From the NCBI GenBank assembly GCA_030435675.1, contig CM059621.1, positions 2,604,001 to 2,668,000 of the forward strand: a DNA stretch of 64,000 nucleotides. The letters are read 5' to 3'. The notes below the pieces were generated by a model that worked only from the letters and a program-made list of their open reading frames with translations, did no database searches and had not been told where the DNA came from. Below, piece after piece: positions 25,500 to 36,690 of this stretch (positions within the stretch are counted from its first letter, which is position 1; every line of letters begins with the position of its first letter). This DNA is from Steinernema hermaphroditum (Eukaryota; Nematoda; Chromadorea; Rhabditida; Steinernematidae). Both the position numbers and the translations under genes were made by a program.

Positions 25500-25658
25500 A
25501 TGGCAAAACCTGCAGAAATCTACTACCTCAGCGCTGCTATTCTTCTGTTTTGCTTGTTCTTAGCGTCCATGGTGTGTCTCGTCATGAAACTACGGTCTGT
25601 CCATATAACACCTCCGCGACTCACGATTGACGACATCACATCCTGCATATTCTTGTGA
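25500..25658 (+). CDS. small single-TM protein, 52 aa
   Basis: Unrecognised. The ATG at 25500 follows a CTTTCAG acceptor by 2 nt, arguing for a trans-spliced message. Residues 8-30 are hydrophobic (YLSAAILLFCLFLASMVCLV), followed by a short basic then mixed tail with one Cys. It resembles the proteins at 13197-13385 and 61239-61580 in architecture only. Short length keeps confidence low. Confidence 0.45.
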   Translation: MAKPAEIYYLSAAILLFCLFLASMVCLVMKLRSVHITPPRLTIDDITSCIFL

Positions 25659-28600
25659 ATACATGATAATTTGCACGGTCTCGCGATCAAAACAATTGAG
25701 AGGATTATTTAAAATGTAAATGTCTCATATAAAATATTAAGCGAGAAACATAATAAAATCGCAATAGCACAGATCTATGAGTAGCAAGATTGCCGCCCGC
25801 GGGGCTATGGTGCCTCCATCTGAAAAGTGTGTGTTTCTGGTAGCCTACTGGTGTTTTGTATGCCGCCCGCAGGGCTTCTTGGTTCTAGTTGGTTCTAAGT
25901 ATGTTAAGGGTGCGACTTCGCCCATTTAGCTTATATCAATCATGCAGTGTCTTGACCAATATGTGGGTGGTTCATTTCAACGAGAAATCACCGAAATCCC
26001 TAGGTTCAGCCACTGCATTCAAAGCAAGATTACGAACAATTCCTACGTATCGAAGTACTTTACTTTCAATCGTTTGTCGAAGTATCGCATGTTCGTCTAT
26101 TTCAGAGATTAAACGCTCTGAGATGTTCTTTTACGTCAGCACCTATTGTTCCTTCTTTTCATCGCTCAACTGGCTTCCTGTTTCAATATGAACGTCTTCA
26201 TACCAGAGAGTCTATTCAAATGAACCCGCTCTCGCTTCTTATTGTTATTCTTTCCATACGGTCGAGGTTACGTGTGACGTCAAAGCATCCTGTCTCAAGC
26301 AGCAACAGCGCTCACTTTCCATGTCCATGAACAAGTTGTCCTGTTTACTCTTCGGCAATCTGGTTACAAAACAGATATCGTTCTGAAAGAGTCGAACCTA
26401 GCAGCAAAGAGCGCGCCTTTTTGGTTGACGGTAACTTGAAGCTTTTACGTAAATGAGTTGAGTGATTAACATGTTTGCACAAAGTAATTTAATACGCAAC
26501 GTTTCAGTCAACTACAACATGCCACACGTCAACACGATGCGTACATCCCAGAGTGTATCCTGAATCCGACTTCTGTTGTGGTCGTTTTTTTCAGGTGTTC
26601 AGCGTTTTTCAGCTGCTCGCTTTGTCTTGTTGGGTGTCCAGTTGGTGTTTAGATGTCCGCCATATTCTAGTATTGATAACGTCAAAGAGATACAGGCGTA
26701 GGAAAGAGAGCGCACATCCATTTCGGCCTCTGTCACTTGCCCTATCCGCTCGAAGGGCATCACGCAGTTGGCGGAAGGGGAACAGTGGTTTACATTTGTT
26801 GACGTGACTATGTTCATTAGCTACCCTTCTCGAAGAGCTTTGATGACTGTTTGCTTCTTTCAATTGGAGGATAATGCCTCCGCATAGTTCGCCATTGTTC
26901 ACTGTGCCAAGCACCCTAAGCCTGGCGAAGAGGTGCCTTTCGTATTCGATGTACAAGGCGTTTTTAGCGTTCTTTTTGGTTGGAATACTTAAACGATTGA
27001 ACATTTCTACTTGAGCAAACACGATTTCACTATTACATCAATTTCTCAAGCAACCTCTCGTCACTGATATTCAAAATGAATGCTATGATCTCATCGGATA
27101 CAACATCCATTTGTCCCCCTGACTCAGCAACATCCTGTTGCAGACGTTAATTGACGTCTGTGCACTTTATACTCTTTAAGGTTTCGAATACAAATCCGAA
27201 CATTAAGCAAACACTCAAATTACATAAGTTGTCCAGGTCAATATAGCGAGTCCATGTAGAATATGTAGATCTATCAACATTGCTTCTCTAGTTTCGCATG
27301 ATAAGGCTTCGCCCATTCGCAAATTTAAATAATGCTCACCACATGAGGTTAATTTACTTTATCTCATTGCGACAACTACCACGTTGTTATGGCATGACCA
27401 TTCTATGTACGCACCATTTCAAGCGATCATTTCAAGCCATCGCAGGCTGCGATCGTTTCTAGCTGCGATTCGCAAAAATGAGGCTCACTAAGCGACAATA
27501 TATGCACTGTTGTTGTCCATTACTTCCTCTTTCCGCTCCGCCAGATTGTCAATTCTCTATCTAGAAACATCTGCAGACCCGGAGTCGCACAAGTCGTTGA
27601 GCCAAGTTTCCAATGCTTAACTGTTTTCGAATGAATCACACGTCATATAATTTGATAGCGAATGGAGCCGTTGATAGTGCTAAGTGGAACGGGCGTTCGT
27701 GCGAAGCCTGGAGATTTCGGCGGATGTTAAAGATATCCCTGCTGAAATGCGGCCTTGACGACTTTTGCAATTTGTGGGTGCGCGCTGCCATGCAGCAGGA
27801 TGACTTGGTCTCCATGATTCGACTTTTTGTGCTGGATTACATGGTCCCATACAGTGCAGCTTTCCGGCGTATAGGTGTAGGTCGGCCGTGCTGTTGGTGC
27901 CCAGCATTCCACAGTACAGCAGATCTTCACAATCCCACCATATACTAATCATGATTTTATTGGGATGCCCGTCTTGCTATGCTCATGTTTTCTAGCGCCA
28001 CCCATTGTTTCATTAGATTTTTAATGAACTCCGTGCTTGTGACAATCCCGTACAGAAAGACGACACTTGTAGCCACGTGGTTCTCATTAGGAAGAGGCGA
28101 TGAACAACAGCTGTCGGCCAGTGTTTTCTTCCATCTGCAAATTCCGTTTTGTAATCGGCTTACCGATCCGTCAACCGATCCGTCAGCCGGCTTATGGATC
28201 GGTTGAGTCGGCTGGCCAACCGGTTAACCGGTTCACACGGATATACGGCTCAACCGTTGCCCATCTCTGCACAAGAGCATAAGTCAAATGATGTAAACAC
28301 GGAGATGCTTTTCAGGAATAGTAAATAAACCACTACTTGCAAGGATATTGCTGAGTCATAGGTAACATGCAATGAAAAACAAGAAGAATTTCGTATATTT
28401 GTACGCATCAGTTGCGTTGCGTATTGGTTTGATAGATTGAATATGGCCAGTGGTGCAAACATCGTCTAATGTGCAATTTTTGTGGGCTCGCGTTGTCCCA
28501 CAAAAAACTTTGTGTTCACTGTCCCACTCTGTGAGTACAAATACATTTAATGTATCTTACCCTCAATTTCCTCCGTTTCTGTTCCATCCCACCTGTGTAC

Positions 28601-29014
28601 GTCCTCAAGGTCGTCAAAGTCATTATCGATTTCGCGGAGTGCATCGGCTCAGGATTACATCTTCCATAGATAATTCCATACATTCCACCTATGGCTTCGC
28701 ATCACGCACACGTTCTTCCGGCAGAGCTCAGGAATCCGCCCGTGCGATTGCTTAATTGAAATCTGTTCCATTGGACGGTGTTCAAATCCTGTCGGATGTA
28801 TCCACAGGATGCCGGCATCATAGCTCATCATTGAGGTTCTTGTTTTCGATGAAGAGACGTTAGAACGCCCATCCGCACTTCCGCACCACCTCCTCGAACG
28901 CCCATTCCATAATCGCGCTAAAAGCTTAATGTGAACTTGGCATTTTTAAGGGCAATCCGATTTCTGTTTTCTGGAACTTGCCTTTAATATTCATTTTTAT
29001 CTTACTTGCAGACA
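25659..29014. other. long intergenic stretch with transposon debris
   Basis: 25787-25880 holds two copies of a GCCGCCCGC(A/G)GGGC hairpin motif also seen at 62079-62210. 27480-27960 is a mariner remnant (listed separately). 28150-28245 is a cluster of GATCCGTCAACC direct repeats and ACCGGTTAACCGGT-type palindromes. Overlapping minus-strand frames at 26599-27022 are open but unassignable. Confidence 0.45.
27480..27960 (-). pseudogene. mariner transposase remnant
   Basis: The minus strand carries, in shifting frames, the ordered C-terminal blocks of mariner transposases. These are ISIWWD, then QVILLHGSAHPQIAKVVKAA (catalytic HDNAxPH region, with D and N lost), a degraded PPxSPxxAPxDYHLF region (HPPKSPGFAR), and a final WRSGKRK...HILS matching the usual LPERW...YF end. 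Frameshifts and stops show it is dead. The N-terminal half was not found. A cut-and-paste element with no current activity expected. Confidence 0.7.
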
Positions 29015-32000
29015 ATGGAAATGATTGACGAACTGCTTGAGAAGCTGGCTCTGCCCATTACAGCGTGGAACTGCTGGATGGCCTTTGTGGCTCTGATTGG
29101 AAACAGCGTTCTTCTTCTGGCTCTGATAAGGTAGGAGCAATGTCTCGTCTGTCGCCCAATAGTTGAATTCGCTGTCACCTACCGTAATCTCTGATGTTTT
29201 ATCTGCTTCTCCCTACATGCAGAGAGCGCAGATTGAAGATCAGGAAGCCAAAAGAAACCCGTTGAGGCATTAGGTCCGCGATATGTGGGATAAAGCGGAA
29301 GTTGGAAAAGACTAATTGATGGCTTCACCAAAAATGTGTCTGTGCTGAGAAGTCTTGTAAAACGGGAACAAAAATGATTGGCTAAAGGTCAAGCACTCTG
29401 GTGCAAATTCGAAGTATTGACTTTGCTATTTTCGGATAGACCTTATGCACTTTGACATAAACGTATCTCAAAAAACATATATCATCTATTCCTGCAAACC
29501 AATGATGGTGGAGCATGTGATAGAAATCTACATGTACAAATGTACATTGAATACGATTGCTTAGGAGGAACAGTAATACCCTACCTCTTTGTAAAAGTGC
29601 AAACTCTTTATAAAAGACAATGCAATCGGCGGATAATCCAATCCCACAATCCGTAAACCTATTTGTCATCAAAACACCTTTGCAAACCAAAATAGGCGTT
29701 CATCTTTAACTAGCTAACTAAACATGTAGTACAGAGAACCCAGCGAATGCACCGGCGACGCTGCAACCGAGACTCCCAATGCATTTCGAAGGGGAGTCGG
29801 AAAACAACAAAAAGCGAAGAAAGCGATCCGTCTCACAGTAGGATGCTCGTAAAAAAACATTCACACTTATGTCTATATGGCTTTTGAAATTCTACCTATC
29901 CATGAAATGAGCCCTAACTCGAAATTGTGATTTTTCAATTCAACTACGTTCTCTCGCACCACTCTTTCCGAATGGTCGGGATAGAAGGGATATAAATATT
30001 CCAGTTTTATCTCTTGTATCAACGACACTTCGTTGTGCAGGACACCATTTATGGCGTAAGCGGGGCTATCATTGAACCAGGAACGAGAACGACCGCTGAA
30101 TTAAGTCATTCGAACGAACTAGAAAACGATTGGAGACGCAAATGAAAGACCGGGATAAAAAGAACATATCCCATTGTCAGTTATTGTAAAAGGTTTTCTT
30201 TTTTTCGGTGAATCACCGTCGTAGTATCTACTTACATAATGATACTTGTGCGTTTTCAGTATATTATCAACCTCTGTCTATCGAAAAAGTTGTAGAGTGA
30301 AAGTGTCAGACGGTTTTAATTTTCGTAATTGGAGGCTAATCGTACTAGGGATGAGGCTAAGCGACCTACTTGCGTGCAAGCCCAGGTCAGAAATGCAGAA
30401 GGCTAATCAAGACAATCCGCTTGCTGCACCAAATTCGTTGATTACGGGGGACAATCCGATAAGATTTGGCTGTGAAGTCTGTGTTCAGGAAACGGAAATG
30501 AACAAAATATTTAGTCCTTATCCAATTATGACCATTTATGTCGCTCCAGTGACTATTTATGAAAGTACAGATAAATAGAGCTAGGTCATGTTTCTTCAGC
30601 AAGGCCGAATAGTAATGCTCTTGGCTGAGTGCATGACGAGGAGCCCGGATCACATGTTTATCCTTGGAAGATCGCATCATATTCCTCGAAGTCCGCCGTA
30701 CTAACTATAACCCCGTCTCTAGTGAATATTACATGATGAGTGGGGCACGCGATCATTGTCAATAATTAAATCGCGCACATTGAGCAGAAAGCAGAGTTCA
30801 TGCAGAAAAATGAAGTCGTGCATCTAATTATAAAACAGCTCAACGAATCTTTCATGATGTGTCTAGTCGTATGAAACATGCATGTATGAGACGCTAAAGG
30901 AAATGCGTTTTTAGGAATAACAACCTTCGCACGTGTTGTGGAAAACTGCTCACTTTACTGGCTGGATGCGAAGTTGGAATGTCGATTCTGTACTACCATT
31001 ATGTCTACGAAGTTCTCACCCAAGCCCGATTCACACGAACGAAATGCTTCTGGTACACGTTGCCGTCGCAACTCTTAACTCATGTCATCATCGCCAACAT
31101 AGCCGTGATCGCATTGGATCGGTACCTGTCCCTGCGGTGCCGTCTCTGGTGAGTTATTTGATGTGCTGAAGATATGCGTTTGTCTTGCCAAAATGTAATT
31201 GGAGGAATAGTGACATACGCTAGGGCACTGTAGTGTCCACAAAGGCAAATTTTGTGCTCACAGATATGACCAATTACCCAAAAATCATAAGGAAATGCAA
31301 AGCCTATCATCCTTTGAAGACAATGTGCTAGCTTCTCATTGCAAAAGTGCTTCATTTGCAATCGGTCGGTATGGGTTCGGTTCCCCTCCAGGCCGCTATT
31401 TAGTCTGCTGCCCCGTATGGTGGGAAACACACAAGCTAACGGACCCGTCGATGTTCTGTTGATATATATAGAGGATCTCCAGAAGGTCACCCTTAGAAGT
31501 TTGTTTCAGGTACAAGAAAGTATCCAAGACCAGCTACATGATGAAGTTCGTAGTGATGCTCATTTCCTGCGGAGCTTTGACACCTGTGATCAACTGGTTC
31601 AGCACCAATGACGACAACGTTGTTTGCCACATGTTCAATGTTCCCGCTGGAGTCGCCCAAAAATACTCGATCACAGTCCACTTCCTCATGGTTCTCTTGG
31701 CTTTCATCATGTACGTCTTTCTCACCTTCGAAATCAACAAGGGCGAATGTGAGTTTAGTCGTCCTTTCTCTCTCTGAACGCAGCTTCATTATAGGTCTGC
31801 AGAGCATTGAAAATCAGCTTCCCATCACTCGCGCATTACAGAAAATCATTTTCTTCTATACCGTTGGTTATGGATTTGGAGCGTTCCTGCTTTTCATGTC
31901 ACATGGAGTTTACAAACAGTAGGTGATGATCAAATGTACGATATGCCGAAGGGGACTTTAGTGCTCAAGCGTCGGACACTCTTATCTCCATTATCGACTG

Positions 32001-32184
32001 CTTCCGCATCATGTGCTCGGCTATTCCATGCTTGGTCATGTACAGAGGAAGTGAATCTTACGAAGGAACGATTGACGATGTTCTCGAATGCTGTCTTCCG
32101 ACGATCATTAAGAAGGAACAGGGTGAAGACTCAAAGTTGCGTGAAGGACGTGTCAGCAGCTACAATACGATTGAGACTGCGTGA
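29015..32184 (+). CDS. 7TM receptor, nematode family not assigned
   Basis: Rhodopsin-like GPCR model of 311 aa. Exons: 29015-29130, 30915-31148, 31510-31748, 31795-31918, 31962-32184; all phases fit and no stops occur. TM1 is within ITAWNCWMAFVALIGNSVLLL, including the TM1 GN pair. TM3 ends IAVIALDRYLSLRC, a good DRY. TM4 and TM5 follow in exon 3, TM6 in exon 4, and TM7 is ISIIDCFRIMCSAIPCLVMYRG. A Cys pair (KCFWY before TM3, VVCHM before TM5) can form the usual disulphide. TTGCAG lies 3 nt before the ATG (trans-splice acceptor). Intron 1 is long (1.78 kb) and contains an R2 fragment near 30055-30120. Intron 2 contains a tRNA-SINE (31322-31478). Probably chemosensory, but the class is unclear. 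AATAAA at 32336-32341. Confidence 0.78.
31322..31478 (+). repeat. tRNA-derived SINE
   Basis: Inside intron 2 of the 29015 receptor gene. The head has box A-like and box B-like (GGGTTCGGTTCCCC) sites. The body has GGAAACACACAAG and GGACCCGTCGATGTTCT, then an AT-rich TATATATAGAGG end. The same order occurs in the minus-strand copies at 53285-53449 and 61735-61905. Confidence 0.65.
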
Positions 32185-32888
32185 GATTCGAAATCAATAC
32201 TTTTGTCAATTTATGATACTGAATCTTTGTGATCATTTTCTCTTTCCTCTTTTTTTTCAATTCTGTCTTAGATTGCATGTGAATTTTGTGGCGTCTATAA
32301 TGAACCCAGTGTCGCACCGGTTAAACCAGTTGTATAATAAATCTGTTGAGATATGAATTTGAATTGAAAACTTCATGTTTACCGTTTCAGTGCCACATAT
32401 CATGGAATATCAGAAAAAGTCGCGTGCTAGTGGCCTGTCAACCTGTTGCTTTTGAAGATATTTCTGTTTCATCACTTCATAACTGTTCCTGAACGATGCG
32501 CGGCCCCTAAAAGCGGTCCGGTTTCAACGGCTCGCACATATGTTAAGTAAAGATTAAAAACAAAAAGTTATACGCTCCTACTGACTTTAAAAATGACGAG
32601 CAAACCAGACACGTAATCGCCATTGGCGGAACCTAATCTGGCGTCGAAAGAACGTCGGATTAAGAAATCACTTTTTGTCGCGGCAAAGTAACAATCTGCC
32701 ATGCACCCAACAATGGAACCGTCACGTAAGAAGATTTTACTGCCGTACCCAACAATTCGAAATTGACTGTTCTTGCGTCAATCGATGGATTAGCGCCAAT
32801 TACTTGGCGATGTCTCTGTCACGTGTTCTTGTGAGTATAAGACGAAGAGGTACGACAGTCCCGGGGCAGTCATTTTTTTGTAATCCTC
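32185..32888. other. intergenic
   Basis: Holds the 3' UTR and polyadenylation signal of the upstream receptor. No other feature recognised. Confidence 0.4.
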
Positions 32889-33660
32889 ATGGCGAATCGC
32901 ACTTCGTGTCGCTATGCCTCTCCAGAGACCGCTTGTGCCACTCAGTCTTCTTCTTTACAGTGTGTGCTGCAAAAGCGAGCATTGATACCTCTTCTTGTGG
33001 TAAGTGAACTCAAATGTTAGAAACAATCTGTATGCACGTCCCTCCCGGAGGTGCGAGCTATATTAAGACATCTGTACTACGACTAATTTGCCATTTATCT
33101 TGTTATTAACACCTATTGTTTTTAAGGTCACCTTTCTTGCTGTTGTGATATCACTACTCCTCGCAGTTGTCGGCATCGTTCACACAAATATGGTCATCGG
33201 AATTCCGGGTTTCAGCCAAATATCGAACGGTTCCATATTTGCACTGTAAGACGTACATATTCGAACGCTGAGCTTAATCAACTTTAGAACTACTAGAAAT
33301 ATCGATCTGTTTATGCAAACAAAGCGAACGAGGCCAAATCGATCGCGACGCTTGAAGATAGCTCCAAAGTCAGCAGCTGAGATCGTACCTCTTTGTCCAT
33401 CCAAAGTAGAAGAGAGTTTTGACATAAATGTAGGAAGATAGCACAACAAAACAATCAGCTTTTCGTTTCAGAGAGTTCCACAACATATCACCGAAGTGCA
33501 GTGCTTGACTGATCGCCCATCGCGATGGTCAAGCATCCGATGCGTTCCATTGAAGTATCGAATTACCATACTTCTGGATTCCGACGAAAATGACGATGTG
33601 AGGTCAGAGACGAAGGAAGTGGTCGTGGCCTGTCTGCCTGTCTTACACGTAAGTTTGTAA
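32889..33660 (+). CDS. IL-17-like cytokine, predicted
   Basis: Predicted 186-aa signalling protein. Exons: 32889-32999, 33127-33245, 33288-33429, 33472-33660; phases agree. Residues 31-54 are a hydrophobic anchor or long signal (LIPLLVVTFLAVVISLLLAV). A basic pro-region carries a furin-like RSRR at 95-98. The C-terminal part has the order of landmarks of IL-17 domains: C113-P, then RVPQHITEVQC (125-135, cf. RxPxxIxEAxC), then CVPLKYRITILL (148-159, cf. S-V/I-P...LVL), then ETKEVVVACLPV (170-181, cf. V-V-G-C-T-C-V). The second Cys of the last pair is absent and a Cys replaces Ser before VP, so the disulphide pattern differs from the vertebrate one. IL-17 homologues are known in nematodes as neuromodulators. 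The homology is inferred by eye. Confidence 0.55.
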
Positions 33661-34971
33661 TTTGAACTCGCGAGACAGTTGGGTTGTTCCAACGATGATA
33701 TCGTTTACTGACACAACGTGTACGGTTTTTCCTTAAGGTATACATGATCCTTTAGTATAACTTTAATATTCTTCATGAGAATGGAGTAATTATTTTCAAG
33801 TCTTTTTAGGTCTTCGTCATCACTGTGATAGTTAAGCCACCTGTATAGTAATTTATAGCAGAAATAGAAACAGCGTGGAGCAGAGAGACGGTTCGGTAAG
33901 AAAAAAGAGGACTTTGAAGCGGCATGCATCGGACATATCTCGGACATTGATATGCTGGGTCATGGACCATTGAGGCAAAAGAACCGCTCAAAGGTCGTAA
34001 ACATGCAGTGCAAATCAACAACACATACCATAAAAGGAGAATAACATGCTAACAATAGTTCATTAACCCCTTTGAACGCATATCATCGTGTTTGTCGAGT
34101 AGCGGTATGCGTAACGAGATCCACTTATGTTCACCAAGAGACCCATTTTCGCTGGAACAACCCAATTAATATCACTCAATATAACAATACTAATGCAGTG
34201 TTATATAAACATCTGATATTTAGAATTCTGTGAGGAGCAGCGACTTCTTGATTCCTGTGAAGACTGCACTTCCATAAATAACTATTGTGATGAATAAATG
34301 GAATAGCGTCTCAGAATTCTGCGTCGTAATGCGATAGCGGTTCCCACGCGGCTACATGCTATTATCAGAGGGTGTTTCCTATACGCCAACTTACGAATCA
34401 GATGCGTATGGATGCAATTTTCAGCTGCATACAGGAATTCTCGTTCGTCTGTTTGACCACAGATCGGTTATTCCTTACTTCCGGAAGGTGTTTTCACCAA
34501 ACACAATAGACTATAATCTGGTTTCAAGCTCTACTTATAGCTCTTCCCAGATTTTATCAAATTACGCGCAAGTTTATAACAACGACGATCGTATATAAAT
34601 TTTAATAAGGAACATGTTAGCTCCTAATCTTGCTAATCAATAGCGCCGTTTTGAAATGTTATTATGATAAAAATTATCACATTTCATAATAGTTAACATT
34701 GGTGACAAATATTTTTTTCGGTGGAAGCGCTTGGGATCTCGTCGCCGGACCCAGTAACATCCCCAGTTCGAAATCGCACTATGAATAGTATCTCGATTAT
34801 GGCAGATCTGACAAAGACGCATCCATCGCAATGTGACCCAATATCAGCATTCTGTCCGCTTAGCTATGAATCGATTAAAGCCGGCCCCGATGGAAAACAA
34901 TGCATGCAAATTTCGTCGCTTATGGGTCATCAACACATATCATCGTCATCATTGACTATGCTACCGATATC
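33661..34971. other. intergenic
   Basis: No gene recognised. The minus-strand frames at 33705-34024 are open but overlap one another and have no recognisable domains. Confidence 0.4.
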
Positions 34972-36690
34972 ATGAAACGACGCTTTATTATATCGACATG
35001 CTTTTTGTGTTGCGTTCTGATTGTTTGCAATAGTTCACTGTACCATTTCACTGTCATATGCTTGCCTAAACCTGCTTTTAATCGCACTATTAAGGAACGA
35101 CCTCTTGTGAAGTTAACCGGTAACTAGCCAAGCACGACTAGACGTGACTTAATCAGACGCTTAAGATTCGAAACCCTTCACAGCATCCGAGCAAAATTGG
35201 CTTTTTGCTGCCAGCGCAATTGGACGCTTAGCCGGTGGTTACCCGGCATTCAAAACAATACAAATAATCGGATTAAAGAGGAGTTTTCCGGCCATTGGCT
35301 TGTTGTCGGGGGTCATAACGTTTGCGCTCCCCTTCTTCGGTAACAACTTCTACGTTCGCCTGTTGAACAGAACAGTCCAGGTTTGCAAGAGAGGAGATTC
35401 TATGCGAGTGATTTAGGGCTTTGCTCTGTGTTTCACATTTCTGGCGATTGCGACAATTCCGATCAAATGGGGAAGTTCGGAAAAAAGTTTGTTGGCGTCC
35501 GTCTTTGCCAGTACCGTTCATGCAAGTTTTTACCCAATGGCCATCTAAGCATTCTTGTAAGAGTCATCTAACCACTTGGTTTCTGTTTTTCAGCTTGGAC
35601 CATTCCTGACCATGCCCACGAGTGGATTCTTCTGCGAATCCCCGTTAGATTGGCATGGAGCTAACTACACATTCGGAACTGTGACGGTTCTGTCCTTCCT
35701 TCTCTTTATGTTGGCGTGCTCCGATGATGAAGATATCGATATGTGAGTTATAAACTAAACACAATGCGGCCCAAGGCCAAAGCTTCACTTTACGTTCCTC
35801 ACGGGGGTTGTGCGTTGTTACATAAAAGTTTCAGCACACAGATTCCGGGATCAAGCGGAGCGGAGCCGGACTTTCTGAGCAGAAAAGCGTCTAGGGCTCG
35901 CCTACCATCAGCGAGCGGAAAACCGACGATTCCCTTCCGAGAGATCTTTTTAACACCATCACTGTGGGGAATCATGCTGATCGCCTTTGCCGATACACTA
36001 TCCTACCACATATTCCTATTTTACGGTCCTATTTTTATTAACAAGGTACCATCGTCCTTTAGTCATCCCACAAAGAGTGTTATTCGCTTTCAGACCCTCG
36101 GATTCAGCATAGTCGAAACGGGCATCCTTTCCGCAACGCCCTACCTCTTCATTATCATGTTAAATACTGGAGCTCGAGCCTTCATGGACGTGTGCCCATC
36201 AATAAGTGCCGGTCACAAGATCAAACATTTCACTTCACTGTCGGAAATGCTGGCCGCCATCTGCTTCTTTTCTCTCGCGTCTCCATATCAGACAGATCCC
36301 GTTGCAAGTCACTTCCTTTTGATGCTGGCCGTAACCTTCATAACGATGGCATTAATCGGAATTACGTCAACTTCGTCTATTGTGAGTATTATCATAAAAA
36401 CTGTTAAAAATAACCTTCTTAGATTGCACAGCAGTACAACCATATAGTCACTACGGCTCTGGCTGCGCAGGATCCTTTCACGGGCATATTACTCCCATTA
36501 TTAGTTGGAGTTGTTGCTCCGCACTATTCACCAAATGAGGTACGTACTGCAATGGCTATTCGGCTAATCAGTGGCTTAGTGGAAGAACTTATTCTTCGTT
36601 ATTGGTGCATTTTTGACTGCTGCTAACATCGTGTTTATGGTAATAACCTCCGTGAAGACTGCAAAGTGGACCGAGATGCAACGACAATGA
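34972..36690 (+). CDS. MFS transporter, SLC17 (anion/phosphate cotransporter) type
   Basis: Predicted 441-aa, about 12-TM plasma-membrane or vesicular carrier for organic or inorganic anions. Exons: 34972-35119, 35184-35380, 35417-35521, 35594-35742, 35835-36045, 36094-36381, 36423-36539, 36580-36690. Landmarks in order: HFTVICL in TM1, EQNWLFAASAIGRLAGGYPA (TM2), LGPFLTMPTSGFFCE (TM4-5), a charged central loop, PFREIFLTPSLWGIMLIAFA (TM7), FYGPIFINK|TLGFSIVETG, FFSLASPYQTD, and NE|WKNLFFVIGAFL in the last TM. This order is that of nematode SLC17-like proteins. The intron at 35522-35593 needs a GC donor (GCAAGT); reading on hits a stop. An in-frame ATG at 34900 could extend the N-terminus. Length is slightly short for the family. 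Confidence 0.8.
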
